A stretch of DNA of 64,000 nt. Source: Dasypus novemcinctus. Taxonomy: Eukaryota > Chordata > Mammalia > Cingulata > Dasypodidae. Both the position numbers and the translations under genes were made by a program. Below, piece after piece: positions 46,370-56,940 of the stretch; positions within the stretch are counted from its first letter, which is position 1, and each line of letters starts with the position of its first letter. The notes beneath the pieces are model-generated. The model ran no database searches. It was not told where the DNA came from and saw nothing but the letters and a program-made list of their open reading frames with translations. The stretch covers positions 14,206,029 through 14,270,028 of the forward strand of contig NC_080702.1 of assembly GCF_030445035.2 (NCBI RefSeq). The letters are read 5' to 3'.

Positions 46370-47213
46370 TAATAGGATGGAATTTTTGATTAAATCATGC
46401 CAGTTAAGGGCCTTTAATTAGATTGCATGATTCTGCTTTAGTCTTAATCCTATTACCAGGTCCTTTATAAATGGTGGAATAAAAAGACAGATAATAATAA
46501 TAATAATGGGAAACGGACTTTGACCCAGTGGTTAGGGCATCCGTCTACCATATGGGAGGTCCGAGGTTCAAACTCCGGGCCTCCTTGACCCGTGTGGAGC
46601 TGGCCCATGTGCAGTGCTGATGCGCGCAAGGAGTGCCGTGCCACACAGGGGTGTCCCCCGTGTAGGGGAGCCCCACGCGCAAGGAGTGCACCCGTAAGGA
46701 GAGCCGCCCAGCGCGAAAGAAAGTGCAGCCTGCCCAGGAATGGCACCGCCCACACTTCCCGGGCTGCTGACAACAGAAGCAAAGAAACAAGACGCAGCAA
46801 AAAGACACAGAAAACAGACAACCGGGGGAGGGGAGGGGAATTAAATAAATAAAAAATAAATCTTAAAAAAAAAAATAATAATAATAAAGAAGCTGCAGAT
46901 ATAGAAAGGAACCCAGGCTGAGCAAGAAGACTCTGGAAGCCAGAAGCTGAAATCAAGAGAATACAAAAACTGAGTGGACACCACTTTTGATAGGCATTGA
47001 AAGTAACAAGGCCCAGAGGAGAAAGGATAGACAGGTAGGCAACCCATGTGCCTGATGACCCCTAGCTGCAGCTCAGGGTGAAAGGATCCCCTGATGATGT
47101 CTTGGTTTGGATGCACTCACTAACTCAGAACTCTAAGCTTTTATCCTAATAAATCTGCACTGTAAATGCTGGCCCATTTCTGGTACATTGCTCCCAGGAG
47201 CTTTCAGCAAATT
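46370..47213 (+). repeat. MaLR-like LTR, type B, split by a SINE
   Basis: Left part has CAGTTAAGGGCCTTTAATTAGA and CCAGGTCCTTTATAAATGG. Right part has TGATGATGTCTTGGTTTGGA, TATCCTAATAAATCTGC and ATTGCTCCCAGGAGCTTTCAGC. It is collinear with 4670-5505. The DAS SINE at 46507-46875 interrupts it. Confidence 0.65.
46507..46875 (+). mobile_element. DAS SINE
   Basis: The head GGGAAACGGACTTTGACCCA, B box GGTTCAAACTCC, body with GCAAGGAGTGC repeated motifs, tail AAATAAATAAAAAATAAATC and an A run. ATAATAATAATAA on both sides is the likely duplication, in AT-rich sequence where exact ends are ambiguous. Confidence 0.9.
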
Positions 47214-47457
47214 ATAAGAGAAGTTGATACCAGGAGAGTGGGGTGCATGCTGCTATGCAAACACCAAGAAGGTGTGAACAGGTTTATAAATGATTAAATG
47301 GTTGATTTTGGAAGACTTGTAAGACTTTAATAGGAAAAGCCTCTTATGCTTTGAAGGGATTGTTAGATATATGGATGCAAAGGATACTTCTGAAGAGGCC
47401 TTCAAAATAATGAATACATTATTGCAAGTTGGAAACAAGGTGACCGTTGCTTTAAAG

Positions 47458-47646
47458 CAGGGATTCTTAACATTTTTGTTCCACAGATCCCTTTGCCAGT
47501 CTGGCATAAGCCACGGACCCCTCACTAAGTCCACACAACATTGTGTATTATTTAATAAATGTATCACAACCACACCAACACATCCCCACAAGAATTTTTT
47601 TTTTAATTTCAATTCAGGCTTACAGATCCCCTGTTAATAACCCCTG
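47458..47646. mobile_element. Small non-autonomous hAT element, 189 bp
   Basis: Terminal inverted repeats CAGGGATTCTTAAC and GTTAATAACCCCTG match at 12 of 14 positions. They are flanked by 8-bp duplications CTTTAAAG (47450-47457) and CTATAAAG (47647-47654) with one mismatch. Length and duplication size fit hAT. Confidence 0.85.
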
Positions 47647-47766
47647 CTATAAAGTGCCAGAGAACTTGGCAAAATTCACTCCAGCTGTTAGAAGGAAGGC
47701 ATAATTTGAAAGTGATCAACTTGAATATTTAGCTGAGGAAATTTCCAAACTAAATGTGGGAATGTG

Positions 47767-48143
47767 TGGGGAAACGGACTTTGGCCCAGTGGTTAGGGCG
47801 TCCGTCTACCATATGGGAGGTCCGTGGTTCAAACCCCGGGCCTCCTTGACCCGTGTGGAGCTGGCCATGCGCAGCGCTGATGCGCGCAAGGAGTGCCGTG
47901 CCACGCAAGGGTGTCCCCCGCGTGGGGGAGCCCCACGCACAAGGAGTGCGCCCGTGAGGAAAGCCGCCCAGCGTGAAAAGAAAGAGCAGCCTGCCCAGGA
48001 ATGGCGCTGTCCACACTTCCCGTGCCGCTGATGACAACAGAAGCGGACAAAGAAACAAGACGCAGCAAATAGACACCAAGAACAGACAACCAGGGGAGGG
48101 GGGGAAATTAAATAAATAAATAAATCTTTAAAAAAAAAAAAAA
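47767..48143 (+). mobile_element. DAS SINE, complete
   Basis: Starts TGGGGAAACGGACTTTGG. The A box TGGCCCAGTGG is at 47782-47792 and the B box GGTTCAAACCC at 47826-47836. It ends AAATAAATAAATAAATC and an A run. AAATGTGGGAATGTG at 47752-47766 and 48144-48158 is a perfect 15-bp target-site duplication. It is the least decayed SINE here and suggests recent activity. Confidence 0.95.
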
Positions 48144-48408
48144 AAATGTGGGAATGTGGCCTGACTTCTCCTTCCTGTTTATAGTAAACTGTGGGAAGAA
48201 AGGGATAAGCTAAGAACGGAAGTCTTGGGGACAAAGTAACCAAAAATTATTAGTTTGGAAAATTCTGAGCTTCTGGAAAATTAGTCCCCAGAGAATAGAC
48301 CCCATGTGAGTATTTCACTGACCAGGGAAGCAGTCAGTCACTTCACTGTAAGTCAGGATGGGAAGGGCAGTTATCCAGGAGGATCTGTGGGAAGAAATTC
48401 TCACTAGG

Positions 48409-48428
48409 TGACAACTGGCACCCAACAT
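48409..48428 (+). promoter_or_regulatory. Lysine-tRNA primer-binding-site-like sequence
   Basis: CTGGCACCCAACATGGGGCC is close to the PBS complementary to tRNA-Lys used by class II retroviruses. No U5 of the local LTR family lies just before it, so it may be a PBS left after loss of the 5' LTR, or a chance match. Confidence 0.45.
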
Positions 48429-48763
48429 GGGGCCTGAAGAAGTGAATCTTCCAAATCAGTATCAGGAACCACAGAAAAGACCTTGCTGAGGGTCAAGTGA
48501 GACATCCAAAGCAGAGTGGCTCCACCAGAAAGGTGAACATCATGAGTACCAGACTTTAGCCCAGCAGTTCCAGCTGCCTGTTACTTACCAACAGCTCATG
48601 GACTTCACCCATGAGTGTCCATTGTGCACACTTCACTGACTGTGACATCAGATCCTTTCAGATCCTTTCTGCTCTTGAGAGGAATGGGCCCTCAGATACA
48701 CGATACAAACCCTCTGGGGAGTAATACAACAAAAAACCACCTGAGCTGTATTCATTACTTTAC

Positions 48764-49453
48764 AAAAACAAAAAGGGGGAAATGTGGAAATATGGCCAGA
48801 GATTAAAATACTTCACTGAGACCTGTGGCAATTGCAGCAACGCATCACATTAACTTTATAAATTCTGGAACTGTGAACTTGCAACTTGTGTCTGCCTATG
48901 AACTTTGGGCCTGTTTGCTGTCTCTTTATGCTATTGTGGCAGGAACTGTTAACATTACAAAGGAAAATGGATACCAGCCCCTTGGGCTAATGACACTCAT
49001 AGTCATAACCTACAAAAGAATTTGTGGAAAGTATTTCTTGGAATTGCCCCTACTTATGAATGGTTGGGAAATAGAAATAAGACAAAAGAGTATTTAACCC
49101 TTAATCAAACATATCATCTTAAAGCCTGTTAGAGATCCATTTTGTTTTCATAACTGGTAAGATAACTATTAAGAATGACTCATTGTTTTATGAAAATGGT
49201 GCCTTGTATACACGTCTATCAGAAAGTGTGTTGCAGAATGGAGAAACAATAGTGATGGCCAGAAGAAGGAAAGGCATCTGGATACTTGTGAGAATGAGGC
49301 AGTTTGGCAGCCATCTCCTGAAAGTCAGTTATTGCTACATATGGCACAAGAATTCTTGAAATGGACTAGAAGCTTTATTGGACTGCTTATTATAAGCATT
49401 TCTGGGACTGATTGGAATCATTACAGCTGCCGCTACTGCTATGGTAGCTTTAC
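48764..49453 (+). pseudogene. Degenerate retroviral env surface-region remnant
   Basis: An open stretch (48825-49097) and following text with several stops precede the transmembrane part, as an SU region would. A polypurine tract (48768-48782) much like the real PPT at 50119-50138 precedes it. Near 49380-49453 another frame encodes a glycine/alanine-rich hydrophobic stretch typical of a fusion peptide. It is out of frame with the following TM piece. No function is expected. Confidence 0.5.
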
Positions 49454-49960
49454 ATGAAAGTACAGACTCAACAATACGTGCATGATTGGCATAAAAATGC
49501 TAGTGATTTATGGCATAGCCAAGAGCACATTGATGAACAGTTAAATAATTGGGTTAATGATTTAGAATCAGCTGTTTTGCATATCAGAGATCAATTGTAT
49601 AATTTAAACTTGTTAAGGGGATTGAAATGTGATTGGAATGAAAGCAACTTTTGTATTACTCCTCTTGCCTATAATTCATCTGATATACAATGGAAAAAAA
49701 TTAAGAATCATTTGCTAGGCCATAAAAATAATATCTCTCTGGAAATAATTGAATTACAAAGGAAAATATTAGAAATGTCTCATAATCAAATTCATGTAGC
49801 CAATGATAAGGATATTTTCTCAGATATGATTTCACATATTACAAAATTTAACCCAGGTAATTGGTGGAAATCACAGCATTTCCTGTCAGCTTTAGGAATA
49901 GGGCTAATCATATTTGTTCTGCTGCTCATGATTCTCGCCTGTGCCATACAGTGCTTTTGA
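49454..49960 (+). pseudogene. Betaretrovirus-like Env transmembrane subunit, truncated frame
   Basis: The 168-residue frame resembles the TM subunit of class II (ERV-K/HML-like) envelopes. It has heptad-like helices, a CDWNESNFC cysteine motif, a second heptad region, a conserved W-rich patch (NPGNWWK) and a C-terminal membrane span with a short tail ending CAIQCF. In an intact virus this subunit mediates membrane fusion. Here the upstream fusion-peptide segment is in another frame, the surface part is broken and gag-pro-pol is missing, so this is a relic. Its frame alone is still open, with no internal stop. Confidence 0.8.
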
Positions 49961-50118
49961 AGAAAATTGCAAAGCGTAACAGCCATGGGACATGCGAATA
50001 AACTGGTGCTAGCAAAAACACTTTAATAACTTCCCCTGGTTGAAGAGCTTGGCCAGTAGTCAATGATGGGTAAGACTCTCAAAAGAAGGGTAACCTAAGA
50101 CAGGCACAGTCACCTCGA

Positions 50119-50138
50119 CAAAAACAAAAAGGGGGAGA
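50119..50138 (+). promoter_or_regulatory. Retroviral polypurine tract
   Basis: A run of A followed by GGGGGAGA sits immediately before the LTR start TGTTGG, the usual plus-strand primer site. Confidence 0.8.
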
Positions 50139-50474
50139 TGTTGGAAATTGAGGCACAGTGGTCTCACAAGGAGAGACATGCTGTTTCCATGGCTATGCTT
50201 GCAACATAAGGAATGTGGTAATTAAGAGTTCCCTGCAAATGAGATGAAGCTGTTAAAGTCTGAAAGAAAAGATGAGCACAAACCTTTTGTAGTAAGTAGA
50301 ACACTTAGACTTTGTACCTTGAGATAAGATCTTTTGAGTTCCTTAGTAATGCTAATAGTTAACTACATATTGCTGCTTGTTGTCATGTAGACTGGGATAT
50401 ATAGAGAGCCCTTGTAAACAATAAAGTTGTCTGAAGAGTCTCTACTCGCAGACCCCCTGATCCCAGCTCTCTCA

Positions 50475-50528
<54 letters not shown>

Positions 50529-50607
50529 TTCTTTCTTTCTCCTTCTTTCCCTCTCCTTTTTCTTTCTTTCATTCCTGATACCCTTCTGGTCCAAATCTCC
50601 ATAGACA
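50139..50607 (+). mobile_element. 3' LTR of the env-bearing retroviral locus
   Basis: Starts TGTTGGAAATTGAGG right after the polypurine tract. A TATA-like GATATATAG at 50397-50405 and AATAAA at 50420-50425 precede a (TC)n-expanded U5. The end is near CCAAATCTCCA (50601) or a few bases later. It is related to the solo LTRs at 51389-51822 and 62770-63178. A 5' LTR of the same family was not found in the window. Confidence 0.85.
50468..50550. repeat. (TC)n microsatellite inside the LTR
   Basis: A nearly pure TC/TTTC run. The corresponding position in the 62770-63178 LTR has a shorter purine-rich version, so it expanded after insertion. Confidence 0.9.
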
Positions 50608-51215
50608 GCCTGGATGCTTTGTTGCCAGATTTTCTCTAGGTTCTTGGCTATGTTACAAAAGAGAATTTAAGAACATGCCAGTTTCATTAGGCCAGTATTT
50701 TATTAAGAAAAAGAGAGAAGAGAAAGAAAATAACAGATTATGGGTCCCAGGTACACTTGTGGGCTGATCCAGGCAGAGAGAGGGAAAAGGGGCTAAAAAG
50801 GATAAAAAGGGCTGGTTTACAGATTACAACTCCCCATTGCAGATTACAAGTCCCCAAGTGGACTTGCATGCTGGTCCAGGCAGAGTGAGAAAGGAGAAAA
50901 AGGGGGGAAGGGGAAGGCTGATTTAGCCTCTGTGCTGGCTTTTTAAGCCATTACTTACCTCCCCCTTTGTTCAGGGGAGGAGTCCCAGCAGTTTGCTGTT
51001 TTGATTACTTATCCCACCCATCAATTCAGATGACAGGCAGCTTAAAAATATCTGGAGCTTTCCTTTGATCCCAGACAAAATCCTGTTCCAAATGGGGAGT
51101 TCTCACAAGGTCCTTCCCTCAGAGAGGGTCCCAGGGCATGTGCCTCACAGCTGTGGTTTTCTGCCAGGCCCCAGGTTCATCTTTTCATTCCCTGATCTAG
51201 CCTGCTTCACCTTGA
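50608..51215. other. Unclassified sequence between two LTRs
   Basis: Text such as CCAGTATTTTATTAAGAAAAAG could be the polyadenylation region of a minus-strand LTR, but no ends are clear. No gene is seen. Confidence 0.3.
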
Positions 51216-52295
51216 TTCCTACATGTGTGTTGCAATTTGACGTTATTGATGAATTTCAAAATGAAACACTGATTATGTTTGTAAACTGGTCTGTTCCTCT
51301 GGGCTAGTGATACCCTTAGACTGTATTGAATTCAGAGGTGTCACTTTTACTTGAGCAAATTATGACTAGGGCTTTGATTGGGCCACATTGTGGGAAACAA
51401 AGGCATGCTGTTTCCATGGTAGCAAGTTACTTTCTGACCACTGGGTCATGCTGTCCCTGGAGATATACGTGCAGGTGGCTAATCTCTCTGGGAAACATAA
51501 CATTCCAGCAGAACCCAGACTTGATATCTCAAGTAACCTGGGCAAAAAGATTTATGAGTATACTTGTTTCAATAACATAATAGAACATCTTGGGCTTTAG
51601 TTACTATCTTATCCACTGTGCACTGTGTTTTCATTAATGAAGTTATGGAAATAGTTAGCTAGGATAGTTGCTGGTTCTCACGATTACTTGGGGTATATAA
51701 AGAAGCCCCTGATATTAATAAATTTGTCTGATGAGCTTGAGAAATCAATGCTCTCAGAACCCCTGATCCCAATCTCTCTTTGTCTTTCATTCCTGATACC
51801 CTTTGGGTCCGTGACTCCAACACCACATCACAGAGGAAACAACAAGACAGAGGAGACAGTTGAAATTTTTGAACCTGGAGCCTGGGAAGTAAATACACAG
51901 AGAAACAGATACATGAGGAAAGAGAACAGGCTCCATTAGACAGGCAGAGGCCCTGGGAAGAGAGAAGGGCCATTTGTTTGACAGTTTACAGCTGGCCTTA
52001 TGGAGAACAGAGCAGGTGAGCCCAGAGAGAAACCAGCCCTGGGAGAAAAACAGCCTACAGCTGAGATTAGAAGAAGCTGGAACCATGGAGCCTTAAGGGG
52101 AAGAGGAAGGCAGAACCGTTATAGATGTCAGCAATCATCTTGCTCCAAAATGTGGCAGCAGACATTGGTGAGGGAAGTAACTTGTGATTTATGGCCTTGT
52201 AAGTATGAGCTCCTACCCCAAATAAATACCCTTTTAAAAAGCCAACAGATTTCTGGTATTTTGCATCAGCACCTCTTTGGCTGACTGATACAATG
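51216..52295 (+). repeat. MaLR-like LTR, type A, split by a solo LTR
   Basis: The left part (to 51388) and right part (from 51829) rejoin into the type A layout: GTAAACTGGTCTGTTCCTCT, GGGCTTTGATTGGGCC, then CCCCAAATAAATACCC and TTTGCATCAGCACCTCTTTG. Confidence 0.7.
51389..51822 (+). mobile_element. Solo LTR, 434 bp, same family as the 50.1-kb LTR
   Basis: TGTGGGAAAC to GACTCCAACA, with CCACAT at 51383-51388 and 51823-51828 as a perfect 6-bp duplication. TATATAA at 51694-51700 and AATAAA at 51717-51722. It shares ATGCTGTTTCCATGG and TTTCATTCCTGATACCCTT with the other two family members. Confidence 0.9.
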
Positions 52296-52439
52296 TGGAA
52301 CCAGCACCTTTTCTGTGAAGTCTGTGTGAAATAGAGGCACTGCCCATCTGAATTAAATGAGATAGAAAAGGGAGACATTGAAGGAAAATGACCACAATGG
52401 CAGTACTATGGAAGTTTTGTTCTAAGTAAAGACATGTTA

Positions 52440-53279
52440 CTGCAGATACAACCCCCAGATATTGGTTCCTTTGAGGGCTAAAGAGACCCATGGGAGTTAT
52501 GGTCATGGCCGATGGGGTTAACTACCAGGTCAGATGGCCCCTCTTTGGAAATGGTGTTTATGTGTGATGAATCTGGACTCAGATGGGATCTCCCTTCATA
52601 AGACTTTCATGCTAATGTGCTGGAGGTGCAGTTAGTGTTGGGGTTTAAGATATATTTAGGGGATTTGAATCTCTGGACTGACAATGTGATAGCCAGGTCC
52701 TGAGCCTCAACAGACTCCAGCACCTACAATCTGATCTATTGGACTCACCACACTCAGCTAAGATGGAGTTGAAGAAGGAGCCTAGAGTGATTACAACTGA
52801 AAGTGGGAGGATTGCATCCAGCATCCATGTGGAATCTGAGCCTCCTCTTGACATAGAGGTGCAATGGACACAACCAATCCAATGTCCACATAGAAGAGGT
52901 GGCACTGGATTGGGAAAAGTGGACATGGTGGACGATGGGTATGGGGAAAGGCAGGAAGAGATGAGAGGTGGAGGCGTCTTTGGGACATGGAGCTGCCCTG
53001 GATGGTGCTTCAGAGGCAATCACCGGACATTGTAAATCCTCACAGGGCCCACTGGATGGAATGGGGGAGAGTATGGGCCATGATGTGGACCATTGACCGT
53101 GAGGTGCAGAGGTGCCCAAAGATGTACTTACCAAATCCAATGGATGTGTCATGATGATGGGAACGAGTGTTGCTGGGGGGGGGGGGAGAGATGGGGTGGG
53201 GGGGTGGGGTTGAATGGGACCTCATATATATATTTTTAATGTAATATTATTACAAAGTCAATAAAAAAAAAGAAAAAAA
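52440..53279 (+). mobile_element. 5'-truncated L1, 3' UTR only (840 bp)
   Basis: Collinear with the final part of the 56177-59748 element, including the G-rich tract (53174-53212), CCTCATATAT and AATAAA before the A-tail. AAAGACATGTTA at 52428-52439 and 53280-53291 is the target-site duplication. Confidence 0.9.
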
Positions 53280-53291
53280 AAAGACATGTTA

Positions 53292-53890
53292 TTGAGCTCA
53301 GAGTGTGAACTCACCCATGTGTGCCGAAAGGGTGAGTATACCCCAGAGCTTGGAGAGAGGGGGATTGTGCCCCACTGTTGGAAGAGTGTTACCTCCCAGG
53401 CTTTAGAGAGGGTGGAGCCTGTCATCCAAGTGTTCTCAGAGGGTGGGTTATAGAGTTCTGATGCCCTCAGATGCTTGATGGGGGTGGAGCTGAGAACATG
53501 GCCACTGGGCAAGGCCTTGGAAAGGGTGGGTGGGACTGCTGCACCATCAGGCCCTGAGGAGGAGAAACCATAGCTCTAGAGCTGACTCTCAGACTTTGAA
53601 ACCTAATGGAATATGCCCTGCAGTATTTCGGAACTATTTGGGACCTGTGGCCCATTTCCTTTCCAATTTCTCCTATGGCAATGGGAATTTTTATTTAATG
53701 AAAGCCCTTCATTTGTATAATGGAGGAAGTTAACTTATTTTTTAACTTTCACAGTTCCACATCAGAAGAGAATTTTTGCCCCAGGACACATTTTATGCCT
53801 ATAACTGATTTTGGTGAGACTTTGTACTTAAAATTGCTACTAAAATGAGTTAAGTCTTTTGAAATATTGTGGTGGAATGAATGTAGTTTG
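53292..53890. other. Unclassified sequence, no gene
   Basis: Repeated GGGTGG segments and the words AGAGGGTGG suggest an old repeat. No coding exon is recognised. Confidence 0.3.
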
Positions 53891-53903
53891 CATATATATT
53901 TCT

Positions 53904-54300
53904 TTTTTTTAAAAGATTTTTAATTTATCTCCCCTTCCACGCCTGCCCCCCCCATTCACTGTGTGTTCTTCTGTGACTGCTTCTATCCTTATCAGTGGCA
54001 CCTGGAATCTGTGTTTCTTTTTGTTGTGTCATCTTGCTGCGTCAGCTCTTCTTGTGTGCAGTGCCATTCCTGGGAAGGCTGCACTTTCTCTCGTGCTGGA
54101 TGGCTCTCCTTACAGGGCACACTCCTTACGCATGGGGCTCCCCTATGCAGGGGACACCTCTCTGTGGCTCGGCACTCCTTGCACGCATAAGCACTGCACA
54201 TGGGCAAGCTCCACACGGGTCAAGGAGGCCCAGGGTTTGAACCGCAGATTTCCCATGTGGTAGGCAGATGCCCTATCCATTGGGCCAAGTCCACTTTCCT
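53904..54300 (-). mobile_element. DAS SINE
   Basis: The tail TTTTTTTTAAAAGATTTT on the left and the tRNA-like head GTGGTAGGCAGATGCCCTAT, CCATTGGGCCAAGTCCA on the right. CATATATATTTCT (53891-53903) and CATATGTATTTCT (54301-54313) are the duplication with one mismatch. Confidence 0.88.
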
Positions 54301-54454
54301 CATATGTATTTCTAAGATCCAGAGGGTGGTGAGTGACCATTTGATATTGTGTGGAACTCAGAAAATCATGTCCTTAGGACTAATCCATTCTTATGTATAT
54401 AAACTTATTGTAGGTGAGATGCTTGGATTAAATTAAAGGGTATGTATTTGGGAT

Positions 54455-55015
54455 AGGAGCTTATAGTCACAAAGGCCATAAAGCATAGGTTACTTCCCTC
54501 ACTGAAGTCTACTGCTACTTGTTGGAGCAAGATGACTGCTGACATGTGCAAGTGTTCAGGCTTCCTCCTCCCCTTAAGGCACTGTGGTCCCAGCTTCTTC
54601 CAATATCAGCTGTAGACTGGAATAGGTCTTGTACATCTCCCAGGGCTGGTTTCTCTCTAGGCTCAGTTGCTGTGTTGTCCATAAGGACAGTTCTAGATTA
54701 TCAGGAAAAAGGCTTGTCTGTGTTCCCCAGGGCTCTACCATGTCTAATGGATCCTGGTCATTTTCCTCAGGCATCTGCTTCACTGTGTATTTACTTCCTG
54801 GTCTCCAGGTTCAAAAACCCCAACTGTCTCCTCTGTTTTTTTGCTTTCAATGTGATGTGGCCCAATCAAAGTCCTAGTCATAATTTACTCAAGTAAAACT
54901 GAAACTTCTGAAGTTCATACAATAAGGGTATCACTAGCCCAGAAGAACAGATCAGTTTATAAATATAATGCAAATCTATGTTTGGAATTCATAAACCATA
55001 TCTAAACTGCTACAA
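54455..55015 (-). repeat. MaLR-like LTR, type A
   Basis: Reverse-strand copy: GTTGGAGCAAGATGACTGCTG, ATGTGGCCCAATCAAAGTCC, CCAGAAGAACAGATCAGTTT, TTTGGAATTCATAAACCATAT, AACTGCTAC. The order mirrors 6751-7280. Confidence 0.65.
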
Positions 55016-55425
55016 GGGTCTTTGATTAGCTTGTGTGGCTCAGGTTGGGCCTGAATCCCCTTACTGTTGTCGTTTATAAAAAGCCACAGATACCAAAGAA
55101 ATCTTGATAGAGAGGAACCCAGAAACTGAGGATGACCTCCCCAGGAGCCTGAAGCCTAAATAAAAGGAACATAGAATCTGAGAGGAAGCTGCTGTAGACA
55201 GAAGCTGAAGCAATGAGCCTGGAAGAGAGGGGAGCAGCAAGCAGACACACCATGTGCGTGACTGCCCACAGCTGCAGCTCAGGGAGAAAGGGTCTCTTGA
55301 TGATGCCTTGATTGGACACTTTCATGGCCTCAGAACTACAGTCTTTTAACCTAATCAGTCCTCATGGCAAAAGCCAACCCATTTCTAGTATATTGCTCCC
55401 AGCAGCTCTTAGCAAACTTAAATAA
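55016..55425 (+). repeat. MaLR-like LTR, type B, partial
   Basis: TTTATAAAAAGCCACAGA, TGATGATGCCTTGATTGGAC, TATTGCTCCCAGCAGCTCTT match type B. Only the 3' part is present, abutting the minus-strand type A copy. Confidence 0.55.
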
Positions 55426-55539
55426 TATTAGAGAACCAATTCCAAACTGTCAGATTCAACTCAGAAATCTTAAAGATTCTGCTTCTCAGAACCATTCTCA
55501 GGACTAAAGTCTGCTTTAGCCAAAACTATTTTTAGATAA

Positions 55540-55870
55540 AAAATATATAAGTATTGAGAGAATTTTTAAAAGAGGAATTGGTTCATGTAACTGTGGATAT
55601 TGGCAAGTCCAAGTTCCATATGGCAGGCAGTAAGTCAAAAACCCAATGAAGTTGATAAAGAATTCTCCTGGAGAAGCTGCCTGTCTCTTTCTGACTGCTT
55701 CAACCATCAATTCTTCCCTTAATGTCTTCAGCTGATGGAATAAGATTTCCCTCAAAGCTGAAGGCAAGTTCCTGTCTTGATTGTATGCATAATCAGGCCC
55801 AGATGCAATCAACTGACTAATGAGTTCAAGCCATAAGGTATCCTCATAGTAACAATCTAACCAGTGCTTG
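55540..55870. repeat. Unclassified old interspersed repeat
   Basis: AATTGGTTCATGTAACTGTGG, GGCAAGTCCAAGTTCCATATG, CAGATGCAATCAACTGAC resembles the element near 3583-3850 on the same strand. The name is unknown. Confidence 0.4.
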
Positions 55871-55889
55871 TTTGATCAAACCACTGGAC

Positions 55890-56176
55890 ACCATTACTGT
55901 TCTGGTCGGCTTGGTGGCTGAAAGCCATATACCAGAACTGGATTGACAATGGGGATGTATTAGCTTACAAGTTTAGTGAAGAGGCCATGAAAATGTTTAA
56001 ATCAAGGTATCATCAGGTGATACAGTCTCCCCAAAGCTTGGTTGCATCATGCTGGACTCCCCTGTACATGCAAAGGCCTTCTTCTGGGTGGTGTTGCTTA
56101 CAGCTATTGACTTCCTTGCCTTTCTCTCCCTTTGTTCTCTGTCCATAGTAATTCTGTTTATAAAGGAGTCCAGTAA
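55890..56176 (+). repeat. Family C repeat, left half (split by L1)
   Basis: CAATGGGGATGTATTAGCTT and CATCAGGTGATACAGTCTCC match 37110-37640. The right half resumes after the L1 at 59764 with TAGGTTTACACACACAGGAA. Confidence 0.6.
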
Positions 56177-56418
56177 CACTAATAGATAAATGGGACTTTC
56201 TCAAAATTAAAGCCTTCTGCACCTCAAAGGAGTTTGTCAAGAAAGTAAAAAGGGAACCCACACAATGGGAGAAAATATTTGGCAACCATCTATCTGATAA
56301 GAGACTTATAACTTGCATATATAAAGAACTCCTATATCTTGAAAATAAAAAGATAAACAACCCATTTAAAAAATGGGAAAAAGATTTAAACAGACACTTC
56401 TCCAAAGAAGAAATACAA

Positions 56419-56940
56419 ATGGCTAAAAAGCACATGCAAAAATGCTCCAAATCTCTAGCTATCAGGGAAATGCAAATCAAAACTACAATGAGATACCATC
56501 TTACTCCCATAAGATTGGCAGCTATGAAAAAAACAGAAGAATACAAATGCTGGAGAGGATGTGAAGAAATGGGAACACTCATCCACTGCTCGTGGGAATG
56601 CAGAAGGATACAACCATTCTGGAGGACAGGTTGGCGGTTTCTCAAAAAACTAACCATAGATTTGCCATATGACCCAGCAATACCACTGCTTGGTATATAC
56701 CCAGGAGAACTAAAAACAAGGACGCAAACCGATATATGTACACCAATGTTTATAGCAGCATTGTTCACTGTCACCAAAAGTTGGAATCAACCCACATGCC
56801 CATCAACAGATGAGTGGATCAATAAAATGTGGTATATACATACAATGGAATACTACTCGGCTTTAAGAACAAATGCACTACAAACACATGTGATAACATG
56901 GATGAATCTTGAGAACCTTATATTGAATGAAGCAACCTAG
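56419..56940 (+). pseudogene. L1 ORF2 C-terminal fragment, open
   Basis: 173 codons beginning [19 protein letters not shown], with [20 protein letters not shown] (the cysteine-rich region) and [16 protein letters not shown], ending LNEAT. It is the final part of ORF2, cut off by 5' truncation. The frame has no stop, whereas the 11.2-11.8 kb copy is frameshifted here. Without the endonuclease and polymerase core it has no activity. Confidence 0.9.

Larger units (their letters stand above)
47214..48407 (+). repeat. Probable MaLR/ERVL-like internal region
   Basis: It directly follows the type B LTR and starts TTGATACCAGGAGAGTGGGG, the usual opening of MaLR/ERVL internal sequence. It is interrupted by a hAT element (47458-47646) and a DAS SINE (47767-48143). 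No coding frame is left. The right boundary with the retroviral segment that follows is uncertain. Confidence 0.45.

Noticed and set aside
47767..47860. tRNA-like sequence with A and B boxes
   Set aside because: It is the head of a DAS SINE with a long body, A-tail and target-site duplication, not a tRNA gene. The same applies at 45568 and 46507.
50363..50639. RE- or SL-rich frames
   Set aside because: Translation of the (TC)n microsatellite in an LTR.
43576..54263. Repeated similar 80-160 codon frames (for example near 43701, 45631, 46465, 47806 and 53961)
   Set aside because: They look like a gene family, but each is a minus- or plus-strand frame through a DAS SINE. The similarity reflects the SINE consensus.
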